Source of the DNA: Episyrphus balteatus
Lineage: Eukaryota; Arthropoda; Insecta; Diptera; Syrphidae
DNA length: 64,000 bases
Assembly: GCF_945859705.1 (NCBI RefSeq)
Contig: NC_079136.1
Location: forward strand, 7,109,501-7,173,500
Direction of reading: 5' to 3'
The translations under genes were made by a program, and so were the position numbers. Below, piece after piece: positions 42,746-53,815 of this stretch. Numbering within the stretch: position 1 is the stretch's first letter; each line of letters starts with the position of its first letter. The notes under the pieces are model-generated. The model did no database searches. It was not told where the DNA came from and saw only the letters and a list, made by a program, of their open reading frames with translations.

Positions 42746-45700
42746 GGGAGGAGAGGAGGTACCAGAACGGGGACATTTGCAAAAGAAGCGTAGAGGTAGC
42801 ATGTATTGGAACCTAGATTTCGCTGTAACTCAAAAGTGAAGTGCAACTAAGTAAAAAAGAGGTGACATTTGTGATGTTTCCATTAAATGCTGGAAACCAA
42901 AAAGTGCTTTCATTATTTTCAAAGTTTTGGGCCTTAAAGTCCCTTAAATGTAGAAACTTTTGAAAAAAAAAAAACCTTGAGAGGAACTCGTCGATCGTTC
43001 AATTGAAGGTAAGAGTGCGAAGTTGCTTTATTTTTTTTTTAACTAAGAAAGCATTATGATCTTAAAACGAGGGTTGCCATTGAGATTCCCACTCTGGAAT
43101 TCCAATTTAAGAATTTTTCGAACCAACCTTTTGGTTTCGCAAAAGAATCCTGTAAAAGTTCTGGTAATGGACACCAGCTCTTTCTTAGAGTTTTTCGTCC
43201 TTAACAAATCCTATGGAGTTAGAATTTTTTTTTGCTATCCGCAGCCGAACTATTAATAAGTTTTTTTTTTTTTTAACTACTACAAAAAATTCAATGGTTT
43301 CGAAATGTTTGAAATATGAAAAATTAATTACTCCCTTGTCCAGGTCAAGCGTCAACCTTAAGGCCCCACTGTCTATATCAAACATTTGCCCATTAAATAT
43401 AAATATTTTATGAGGTCCACAAAAAAATTTTATATTCATATGACATCATGCAAAATCATATTTTCCTATGACACAGTTAGCCATTGGGTAGGTACAAAAA
43501 AAAAATTCAATTAAAACCGAAAAAAAAAAATTGACACAGCTTTCCTCTTCATTCTGATGATGCATAAAGTATGTATGCAACTGCAGAGTTACGTTACGTT
43601 TCATTTCAAAATCAACAAACAATCTGTGATGGTTTCCAATTCACTCTATGGAGAAAAAGAGATATCCTCTCTCTACTGCATTGTGTAAACACTCAAAATG
43701 GGGACCAAACAGCTAACAAAAAAAAAAATGACTTCGAAGCCCTCAAAAAATTGATGCAACAACTCGTCCCTTTTTTTTCGGGTAAAAGCGTAAACAAATA
43801 TACATATTTCGGTTCGGTCGTTTTGGTAAGAACCCCCCCTCCTCATAAAAGCCAACTCGGTTCAAAGAAGTAGGTATAACTTTAAAGTGTTTGATATTTT
43901 TTTTTGTGTGTACATTTCTCTTATAGTACGAAACTACTTGGCAGTTGGCACACAGCCATTCCCGATTCCAGGGGACTTTGACCCGGTTGTTGCTGCTGGT
44001 TGATATTTTTTCTACTATTTAAGGGGGTCCTCCGCCTTCCTGTTAGTGGAAAGTCTTTAAAGATACTTTTATTTTTCATTAGCTAGATAGTTCCCTTGCC
44101 AAACGGACAAACTCCACAAAAATACCTCAAGCCTTAAGCCAAAAAGAGATACATAAAGAATCTAGGAAAAAGAGTTCCTTGCTCGTTGTGTGTCGTCACG
44201 GATTGTGATTGTGTGACTGCAAAAAAAAAAAAAAGATAGAAAAAAATACAGCATTTAGCATTTGTGTCGCTTTTTGTGTATCTAATTGTCTGTCTAGAAA
44301 CTAGCGCCACACATTTTGGATAAAGTGGAAACTTGTAGACTTGGGCTACTTTTGTACCAAAAAGTCTTCTATTTTTTTTTTTTTTTCAATTTTCTTTCTT
44401 TTCAATTTCTCTTAAGGCAAAAATTGTGTGTATTCTGCAACAAATAAAAATTTATTTTTTTTATTCTTTTGCTGCAAAAATGTAGACAATATTTGAGATA
44501 CATGCTTGCGGGATTTTTTGTATATTTTCTTTTTTTGCATTCTGCACATTTTTAGACGAAAAAAACTCACAAACAATTATGTCAGAAGGAGATCTCAGAG
44601 CTGCTAGATGTATTTCCCATGTCTTTTCAAATTTCAAAGCTTAGAGAGATGTTATTTCAGAATTTATAAACTTTTTTTTTTTTCATTCTGTCGCTATGTG
44701 ATAATCATTTGTCTAATAAAATCCGACATGAGGGTAGGCATTGCCATACGAGTTGGTATACAAAGTTGTATTTATATGAGCTTGCATATATATGCTGTCA
44801 ATTGAGTAATTGCAAACATCTACAATTACACAATTAAGTCAACAAAAATATACACAAATTATATAAAGGGGATGGATGGAAAGAGGGGTGGGTATAAGGG
44901 GATGATGGTGATGTTGCTTGAGATATAGTGCCTCTTGAGCTTTTTGAATTTTATTTTTGTTAGAAAAATAATACACAAAATTCAATTATATTTTTTTAGT
45001 ATAGATAAACTTCGTGCATCATTTGCGAATGAGTAACTTGTGAATTTATTATGCACAGCTAGAGAGAGAATTTTTGTTTGGAAAAATGTTTGTTAGTTTT
45101 TGAGGATTTCTAATTTTATAGTTTTAATGTTTTGAGAACTTATATATTCTTACGTGTCCTCTGGGAGAGTCTCAAGAAAATCTATCAGTCATAACATGAA
45201 GCGAATTTATAGCAAAAAAGTAGTAGTTGTAGATATCAATCAAGAAGCGATGCGTTACTCTGTTTTCCAGACATCCGGAACTCAAAGTTTTAGCTGCTCT
45301 TACCAAAAATTCTGTAGGAGCCACTGTGAACAATGTTTAAAACTAAGATAACGATATGTCGTAATTATACAGAAGTATTTGTTAGAAATGGTCATATCGC
45401 AATAATTCAAAAAGTTATTTGAAGAATCTTTAATTTTAAGATAGAATTCTTAGGAGTTCTTTAAAAATGGAACGAAATTTTCCCATGGAAAAGATTAATC
45501 CAATAAAGTGAATGTAATAATAGATTTCCAAAAGTCGATCGTTTTTTTCAATATTTAAAAAGATTGACCCAACTTGACTTTCAAAAAGGTAAAAAAAAAA
45601 ACAATAACTGAAGACGATTCTAGGAAGAATTAAGCGATGTCTTTAGCATGCATCGTCCAAAACTACCTTAATTGAAACAATTGTATGCTTTCTCTATTGA

Positions 45701-46081
45701 TTTTTGAGCGGCTTTTATCATGATCTACAGAAACTTTCTACTTTTAGTTTTCATCTTACACACAAATGTGCTAGGCATATGTTGTAGATAATTTCAAGAC
45801 CATCAATTTTTATATACCTAACCTCTGATGACCTCCGATCAATAGATCGCGAGATATTTGCGAAAAACTTTTCGTGACCTTTTGACCCCTATAACTCTTA
45901 ACGCGGACACGATATCAATGTCGATTTTTCACATCTTCATAACAAAGCCGTCATTAAGCTCTATACCAAAATTCAGCCCAGTAGGAATTTTTCCGCAGAT
46001 AAAACCTAAAATTACTGGACTATTTACAAGCTTTCCAAAATCGGGGTATCAACAAATTAAAAAAAAAACAATTATCAGTCT

Positions 46082-46084
<3 letters not shown>
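42746..46084. other. Unique DNA, no convincing gene
   Basis: Mixed composition, including GC-richer stretches (43040-43180, 43560-43690, 43930-44060). Frames of 60-124 codons occur but overlap on opposite strands or run into simple sequence, and none shows a known domain. The 100-codon frame 43571-43873 is overlapped by an antisense 60-codon frame. Confidence 0.35.
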
Positions 46085-46114
<30 letters not shown>

Positions 46115-46134
46115 CTTCTTCTTCTTCTTCTTCT

Positions 46135-46180
<46 letters not shown>

Positions 46181-46230
46181 ATTCTTCTTCTTCTTCTTCT
46201 TCTTCCTCTTTTTCTTCTTCTTCTTCTTCT
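46085..46230 (+). repeat. (TTC)n microsatellite, ~146 bp
   Basis: About 48 CTT/TTC triplets with a few interruptions (TTCCTC, TTATTC, CTTTTTC). The strand asymmetry is complete, with GAA on the minus strand. A 124-codon frame reading into it as poly-Phe is an artefact. Confidence 0.95.
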
Positions 46231-46581
46231 AGGTTCGGTTTCTTAAGATGAGAATTCGCATTAAAATAAAATGAAGTTTACCTTAAAATTAACAGAATTT
46301 AAGCGGATTCCACCTATTTTCAGCAGAAATCGTATTGTTTTGAATTCGTTCAGTTTTGATGATTAAAAATAGTGAACATATAGGAAAAAAGTATCATAGA
46401 ACTTTAATACTATAATAATTTTTTAATACTGTTCTCATGTTTCTCATGTTGAATATTGAAATGGATAACTTTGAACAACTTTAGACTCTTGTTCAACGAA
46501 ACCGAAAACTTAAAATAAGCCACTACTATTACAAACAATTACACTAGAACTTATTTCAATAACCCTAGAAAACAGAATTTG
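46231..46581. other. AT-rich DNA, nothing recognised
   Basis: No frame, RNA gene or repeat. TTCTCATGTTTCTCATGTTG at 46433 is a small direct repeat. Confidence 0.4.
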
Positions 46582-46583
46582 TA

Positions 46584-47038
46584 TAGTAGGGAGTGTCAAA
46601 ATGATATAAAGTATGGAATTTTCAAATGTAATAGCTTTTATAAGTTGCATTGCTTATTAATATCTTTGGATCGCTCAAAATATAGGAAGAAATCGAAGAA
46701 ATTTGGATTTTTAGAGATTTTTGAAATATATGTTTGGATACAAAAACAAATATATTATATATTTTTAGGTTTTCACATGAAAGATTATTCCAAGAAAAAA
46801 CTTTTAAGCTTATATTTGTTGGAATTGAACACTTATAAGCACTTAAAAAATCATTTTTTCATATAAAATCGTTTTTTCTTGGCAACTTCAACCGATTTAA
46901 GCGAGCCAAAGACGAACGATATTATAATTTTTTTTTACATATTATAAAACCTTAGACCCTAATAAAACTTTTAAAGACAATTACATTGCAAAAGTAGAGT
47001 ACTTTTTATTGGCCATACAAAAGTGGCACACCCTACTG
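46584..47038. mobile_element. Small TA-flanked element (mariner/Tc1-like MITE)
   Basis: Left TAGTAGGGAGTGTCAAAA, right GTGGCACACCCTACTG; TA flanks at 46582-46583 and 47039-47040. The first base differs between ends. A 95-codon frame (46579-46866) overlaps the left part but shows no transposase motif I can name. Confidence 0.5.
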
Positions 47039-47040
47039 TA

Positions 47041-48100
47041 TAGCCAATTCTATTTAGCTCATAACGAAGCTACAATAATAATTGTTGGTCTGATTATATT
47101 CGTTAATCAATTGTTTCATCTCAATATTTTATTGGCGATGGGTTAGTAGTCATACTTTGGAAACCACTTTCTTTCAAACCCTTTTACAAGAATCACCTTT
47201 TAATAGATTATATTCAAATTCTAATTTAACACTATTGTTTCTAAAAATTAACATGGAAAGTGATTTCCCCAAAAATTAATATTTCAATCCTTTTTAAAAC
47301 AATACAGAGGTCTGTGCGTTTACATGTCAATCAGTCACTACCAAGCCTATTTCCTATTACATATTTATTTCTTTGTACTGATATAGACTTTATATACCAC
47401 CTACGAGTACGTAGATAGACCACCACAAAGTTTAAGTCAAAATTTAAATATGCTGCCAAGAACATGACGTGAATAATTTCATTTGAGTGTCGGGGGAATG
47501 AAGAGAATAAACACCCAAAACCAAAAAAAAAAAAAACATCGCACCACCTGGTTCTCATATGATCTTCGATAAGGTTAAGATGTTGTATATTCTGAAGAAA
47601 TTACCTCACAGCTGAGCTAAGTTATAAATTGCATTTTATTTATAACGCGCGTTCAAGATGTTCACAGATCTGAATATAAATTAACGACGTGTGGGGTGGG
47701 TATTGGTTTGGTGCATCGGTGCATGATGCACTTAAATTTTGTTTCGAAATTTCCGAGCACGTGATATGAGATTTATACGACATCGACATTTTGGGGTAAA
47801 GAAATAAAACAAAAACCCGAAAAACCATTTCATGCATACATAATTTACTTTCGCACATTTTTAGAATTAATGGGTCTTTCTCTATAGTTCAATACGCCCC
47901 AAGTAACTATAGACGATATACGAAGACCTTAAAGTCAAAGCTCATATCCATGGAATGAATCCAATTAAGTTATCACTTTCATTTCTAAATGTAGCTATAC
48001 CTAACCGAGAGTATTTAAAGTGGCGCTGAAACTATCTATAAGGCAACTTGCTTCTGATTTAATCTATAGAAATAAAAGCAACAATGCATCTGTTTATCTC
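47041..48100. other. Unique AT-rich DNA, no gene seen
   Basis: Short frames only. No shared repeat noticed. Confidence 0.4.
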
Positions 48101-48425
48101 TGCTGTGAAGTGTGACTGAGTGCGAGAAGAGTCTGATGTCTGTCAGTGTCGGTCTCGGTCTCGGTTCGGTATTCGAAGCGTTTAACCCTTGTGTCTTGTG
48201 AATTCCGATACCGCAAATAGCTCAGTCGACCGATACACCATCACAATTCACAACAAATAGCTCAGTCAACCGATATACCAACAAATACCAATGCAACGTG
48301 ATTGAAGGAAAGACAACTTGCTTTGCTCTTCCCCAACAAAATCTGAACCGAACCCAACCCAATCCGACCGACCGACAACATCATCAACAACAAAACAACA
48401 AGCACAAGTCAAGTGTTATGTATAA
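48101..48425. other. GC-richer, CA/CGA-rich stretch, possible 5' UTR or promoter
   Basis: Contains CTGTCAGTGTCGGTCTCGGT, with GGTCTC repeated, a 27-bp direct duplication (48214-48240 and 48254-48280), CCGACCGACCGAC and CATCATCAACAACAAAAC. Such CAA/CGA-rich, ATG-poor DNA is common in insect 5' UTRs. No splice donor or start codon could be fixed. Confidence 0.3.
48214..48280 (+). repeat. 27-bp direct duplication with A-box-like core
   Basis: CAAATAGCTCAGTCGACC followed by GATACACCA occurs twice at 40-bp spacing with two substitutions. TAGCTCAGTCG matches the polymerase III A-box pattern of tRNA genes and tRNA-derived SINEs, but no B-box (GGTTCGA-type) was found downstream. Confidence 0.55.
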
Positions 48426-48742
48426 AAATAACATTTTAATTTAATTTTCTTAATAAATTGAATGGCTTTCTCGTGCTGAGATCACATTAAGAATACGGCT
48501 GCATTCAAAACATTCTAAAAGGAATGTGTAAATTTATTAAGTGTAAACAAATTACTTCGGATTACTTACGATTTGAAGTTTTTACATGACGATTAAGTTG
48601 TTTAAAGCTTTAAGGAGTTATGATAAATTTATTATCAATTAATAAATTTATTTTACACTTTTATTGATTTTTAAACGTTTAAATAATAGAATAGGGTATT
48701 GTTCAGACACCCTAGAAGTATACAGGTAAAATAGGCATTTAA
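48426..48742. other. AT-rich DNA, nothing recognised
   Basis: No frame or shared repeat. Confidence 0.4.
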
Positions 48743-49980
48743 AAAAAAATTGTTAGGTACACTCATGAAACTGGCAAAAAGTTTGCTTTTAGGATAAGAA
48801 CCAAGTACAAAAAAGTCTATAAAAAAAGTTGGGTGGAAGGGTGTTTTTTCGCGGGCAAGAGGGAATAGGTGAAGGTCAAAAATATACTGAAAAAAATTGT
48901 TTGTCGAATATCATCATATGACACATGTTTTTAAGGTATTTTTTTGATGCTGAATCTAATGAAATAAAAATAAAGTCAATACGATTGCTGTAAGAAAAAA
49001 TATTGCCGATTAAAAACAAGGGTGCTTGTTTTTTGGCTTCAAAAAGTAAAATATAACCGAAATCCATGCGAAAAACATGCTACACTGATAAAATTCGAGA
49101 TGAAGGTTTTAGATAAAGCAGGGACAAAGGATTCATAAAGTTCTTAAAATTATTTTTGGTGAAAGGGTGTTTTTTTGATGGGTTAAGTTGTGTGTGAAAA
49201 AGGTATCATAACAGCTGACTTAAATTTTTTTAGTTTTTAAAACTTGGTTCAAATGTTTTGGTTGGTATAAGAATTAAGAATCTATAAAGTGTACAAAATT
49301 ATCTTGAGTGAAAGGGTGTTTTTTTTTTTAAGAAATGATGAAATTCGGATTTAGTACCTCAAAAACTAGGAAAAAATTGTTACACCAATGAATATTGGTA
49401 AAAATGTTTCATTTATAACAGAAACCAAGAACCCAAACAGTCTTTACACAAATTTTAGGTTAAAGGGTGTTTTTTTTTTGGAAAATAGGGAAAAATCCGC
49501 GATAAGTCCGATAAAATCAGTGGTATAAATGGTACCCTTACGAAATTCATTAAATATGTTCTCTTTCAAATGGGAATTACAAATAATGTATGTGAAAGGG
49601 TGTTTTTTTTAGAAGTAAAGAAAATATGGGTATATTTGAAAAAGTGTGTAATACTAGAGTAATATTAGTGGTACCCTATTGAAATTTAGCAATTATGTTA
49701 CTTTTAAGATAAGAAACAAGAATCTAAAGTGTCTATAAAAATATCATGGTTAAAAGGGTGTTTTTTTGAGTGAAAACAAAAAAGATTAGTCACCCTAATG
49801 AAATTTGGTAAAAACATTGATTTTGGGATAGAAAGCAAGAATAAAGAGTTTTCAAAAAAAAAAAATTTGCTGAAAGGGTGTTTTTTTTCGAAGAGACAGT
49901 AAAATCTGCAATTGGTCCCAAAAAACCAATGATTCGCGTAAAACGTGTAAGAACTTATCTATAAATGTTTAATTTGTCAT
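48743..49980 (-). repeat. Periodic element with eight ~150-bp units (complete copy 2, inverted)
   Basis: Colinear in reverse with 10083-11335: boxes complementary to AAACACCC at about 48838, 49021 (degenerate), 49165, 49314, 49464, 49598, 49754 and 49876. Non-box text is also retained, for example ACACATGTTTTTAAGGTATT and ATTCATTAAATATGTTCTCT. Limits are set by loss of similarity: ATGACAAATTAAA is the shared text at one end and TTTCATGAG...AACAATTTTTT at the other. Confidence 0.7.
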
Positions 49981-50274
49981 AAAAACCATAAATAAAATTA
50001 ATCATTGGCTTTTTGGGACCAAAAACTTTTTTATAGACTTTTTTTGTACTTTTGCAAAAATTGCTCTGAATTTTTGTTGTTAAGATTTTAAAGAGAAATG
50101 TATCTTCAAATTTTGGAGATAATTCATATAATAGGTACCTACATTTGCAAGTGGAAAAAAAACTTTTTTTCAGGTTCAATCAGAAAATTTCAAAATCTTT
50201 TCGCGACTTCTCATTTTTAATTGTATTTAAACTATAATGGAAAGTCAATGAAATGGCTTTTACTAACTTAACTA

Positions 50275-50493
50275 CACTGAGAGAAAAAATAAATTGAAGT
50301 TGAAACGTCGTTGATTCAAAGTTGAACTACTTTGATTTATGTGACTTTAAGATACGAAACCATCAAAAATTAACCTATTTTCCACGTTGATTTTAAAATG
50401 TTCATCTTCAACGCAAAATCATTCCGAATAATAGTTAAATCAATGTGGTTTTCATTGATTTTACGTTGTTTTATGGTGGCTTTTCCCTCAGTG
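50275..50493. mobile_element. 219-bp TA-flanked MITE
   Basis: CACTGAGAGAAAA and TTTTCCCTCAGTG are inverted ends; TA flanks at 50273-50274 and 50494-50495. TTGATT, GTTGAA and AACGT motifs are packed inside (GTTGAAACGTCGTTGATTC on the left, TTCATTGATTTTACGTTG on the right). Confidence 0.7.
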
Positions 50494-50700
50494 TATTACT
50501 ATTCGAAAACCAAAAATTTTTAGCTCACACGTTATTATTATTATTGAATTTTCAGATAAGTAAAGTATAAGCAGACAAAATCTGAAATATTTAAGAACAG
50601 TAGCTTTGGCTGGACAACTTCAATTTCATAGCTCAATTAGTTTCATTTTTATTCAAGATTCCGCTAAGATATGACTCGTTATATTTGAAAGAGGATTATT

Positions 50701-53700
50701 TAGTCTATTGAATAGACCCTTTTGGATGGAACAAATTCGTTCAAGAGTTTTTATTGGCGATTATGATTCTTTGGCATACAAGAATACTTTAGCCAAAAGT
50801 GCTACTAAATCCATTGGTGCATTTCTGAGAAAACGGCAACACTGGTCGGTTTTCAGTTTTTTTGATTTAACTCGAAAATCAAGCCTGACTTTGAAATGGT
50901 TCAAAGACACTTTTTATAGCAAATTAAATTTTCTGTCAAGTTAAGATGGTTAAAAAATTTTAAAAATTATTTTTGACTAATATTCTAACCTAAAATCAAA
51001 GAAAAAAAAGTTAAAAAATTGACAATTTTATTTTTTTTTACTAAATCAAGGGGCATTTTGTGTATGTAGCCGGGACGTCCAAACTTTGTACTAATGAAAT
51101 AAAGTAGAGGTAAAATCCTTTGATAATATGCAATTTTTAATTTTTTTTGTCAAGAAACAACTTAAATGTACCTATTCAAAAATTAGCACTTTTTCTAAAT
51201 TTTTGACTTTTTTAATTAAAAGCAAGTTTTTAAAACTCGATAAAATCGTATTAATTGGTAACTTTTAGACTTTTAAAGTAAACATACTTCGAGGGAGTGA
51301 TTTAATATAAACTAAATATGACAAACAAAAAAATTTATTTGCATCCTTATGGCTTTTTGTGCAATTTTGTGTATGTGCATTTTTATAAATTCGGGTCGAA
51401 TGGATGGACGGAGAGCCATTAGCTTTGGTCTATTGCATAGAAGAACATTTAATACCAACTCTTTTACTGTTTTCAATGGCCTGAAAAACAATTCTTGTAA
51501 AATCCGCGACCAACGAAAAGTTTCTCTTGAAAAACAAAAAAAAATACTCTAATGAGTTTGAAACAAAATAGCTCAGGCAAATTAGCAAATCAAATTGCAC
51601 TTTTCGCGGGACAAATTTTTTTCATGGAACGTGTTTAGGTGAATGTCCTTATCGTAAAAGTGAATTTTTTGGGATGATAAGATATCGGGAACAGCCGCCA
51701 TCTTGGAAAAGAGGTCGGTGCCGTTTTTATTTTATAACTCCATTTTTACTCATTTAAACCAAAAATGTCCGAGGATAGACTTATATCAATTAAATTATCT
51801 AAAAAATGATATACAAATGAATTCCGTGAGTTAGTTAAATTCAATTTTATAGTCGGTCAAAGTCCGGGTTCTTCTCTCAAGGTTAAGATAATATGACATT
51901 TTTTAAAATATCTGAAGAACTTTTGATTTGTTTGGGATTTTCTAAAAGAATGAAATATAGCACTTTTAATTATCTATGAAATGAGCCCTTTATCGTTACT
52001 GTAACCAACATAATGTATACTTATCTAACGTCGAAGTTCACATTCTACCAGTCAAAAGTGAGAAAATATCAAGTTTTCTTCTATTAGACCGAGCAAATTT
52101 TTGAAGTGGAGGTATAACCAAAATATAAGTAAACAGTTTTTTAACTATATTCGTCTAAATATTGAATTCAAAGTTTGAAATCTTTAATGTTAACCTTTAT
52201 ATGGTTTTCGAGGTTTTAAATGAAGTGAATTTTCCAATTAATGTGAATAAGCTAAAGTGACACTATTTAAAATTCTAAATATAAGAACTGATGCCCTGTC
52301 ATTTTTCCTAAACATGAACACCTCAATCTCAGCATTACGATAAGTATAACTCAAGATATGAGGTGTGTAAGCCGTTATGTTTTCGAGACTATTGTGTTTA
52401 ATTTTTGATTGTTTATTTGAACTATTGAAATCCCAAATATGTTCAGTTTAAAAATCGTATATCATGACTTCGACGTTTGTTGCTTCTACAATGTGATGGT
52501 TACAAAAACAATAAAGGGTTCATATTTCATAGATAATTAAAAATGCTATAATTCATTCTTTAAGAAAATCCCAAACAAATCGAAAATTCTTCAGATATTT
52601 GAAAAAATGTCATATTGTCTTAACCTTGCGAGAAGAACCCGGACTTTGACCGACTATAAAATTGAATTTAACTAACTCACGGAATTCATTTGTATACCAT
52701 TTTTTAGATAATTTAATTGATAATAAGTTTATCCCCGGACATTTTTGGTTTAAATGAGTAAAAATGGAGTTATAAAATAAAAACGGCACCGACCTCTTTT
52801 CCAAGATGGCGGCTGTTCCCGATATCTTATCATCCCAAAAAATTCACTTTTACGATAAGGACATTCACCTAAACACGTTCCATGAAAAAAATTTGTCCCG
52901 CGAAAAGTGCAATTTGATTTACTAATTTGCCTGAGCTATTTTGTTTCAAACTCATTAGAGTATTTTTTTCGTTTTTCAAGAGAAACTTTTCGTTGGTCGC
53001 GGATTTTACAAGAATTGTTTTTCAGGCCATTGAAAATAGTAAAAGAGTTGGTATTAAATGTTCTTCTATGCAATAGACCAAAGCTAATGGCTCTCCGTCC
53101 ATCCATTCGACCCGAATTTATAAAAATGCACATACACAAAATTGCACAAAAGGCCATAAGGATGCAAATAAATTTTTTTGTTTGTCATATTTAGTTTATA
53201 TTAAATCAATCCCTCGAAGTATGTTTACTTTAAAAGTCTAAAAGTTACCAATTAATACGATTTTATCGAGTTTTAAAAACTTGCTTTTAATTAAAAAAGT
53301 CAAAAATTTAGAAAAAGTGCTAATTTTTGAATAGGTACATTTAAGTTGTTTCTTGACAAAAAAAATTAAAAATTGCATATTATCAAAGGATTTTACCTCT
53401 ACTTTATTTCATTAGTACAAAGTTTGGACGTCCCGGCTACATACACAAAATGCCCCTTGATTTAGTAAAAAAAAAAAAAATTGTCAATTTTTTAACTTTT
53501 TTTTCTTTGATTTTAGGTTAGAATATTAGTCAAAAATAATTTTTAAAATTTTTTAACCATCTTAACTTGACAGAAAATTTAATTTGCTATAAAAAGTGTC
53601 TTTGAACCATTTCAAAGTCAGGCTTGATTTTCGAGTTAAATCAAAAAAACTGAAAACCGACCAGTGTTGCCGTTTTCTCAGAAATGCACCAATGGATTTA

Positions 53701-53815
53701 GTAGCACTTTTGGCTGGAGTATTCTTGTATGCCAAGGAATCATAATCGCTAATAAAAAGTCTTGAACGAATTTGTTCTATTTTTGCTCTGGAGCTCGGGT
53801 CTATTAAATAGACTA
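50701..53815. mobile_element. 3.1-kb near-perfect palindrome (foldback-type element)
   Basis: Left arm 50701-52041 and right arm 52470-53815 are complements over about 1.34 kb each, with a ~430-bp unpaired centre. Outer parts look about 99% identical by eye; the inner ends (51900-52041 against 52470-52610) drop to roughly 85%. Both ends read TTAGTCTATT(G/T)AATAGACCC, which is itself a small palindrome. Near the left end 10-20 bp present on the right (CGAGCTCCAGAGC) are changed. ATT stands outside both ends (50698-50700, 53816-53818), a possible 3-bp duplication. Mirror-image frames of 67-95 codons occur in both arms with no known domain. Confidence 0.85.

Noticed and set aside
43571..43873. 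100-codon frame in unique DNA
   Set aside because: No recognisable motif and an overlapping antisense frame; codon content follows local composition.
45858..46232. 124-codon open frame ending in poly-phenylalanine
   Set aside because: Its second half is the TTC microsatellite and the first half shows no domain; it is an artefact of the repeat.
48214..48280. tRNA gene suggested by TAGCTCAGTCG
   Set aside because: No B box, acceptor stem or cloverleaf pairing could be found around either copy.
52907..53194. 95-codon frame in the right arm of the 3.1-kb palindrome
   Set aside because: It is mirrored with a frame break in the other arm, has an antisense frame over the same bases and no recognisable motif.
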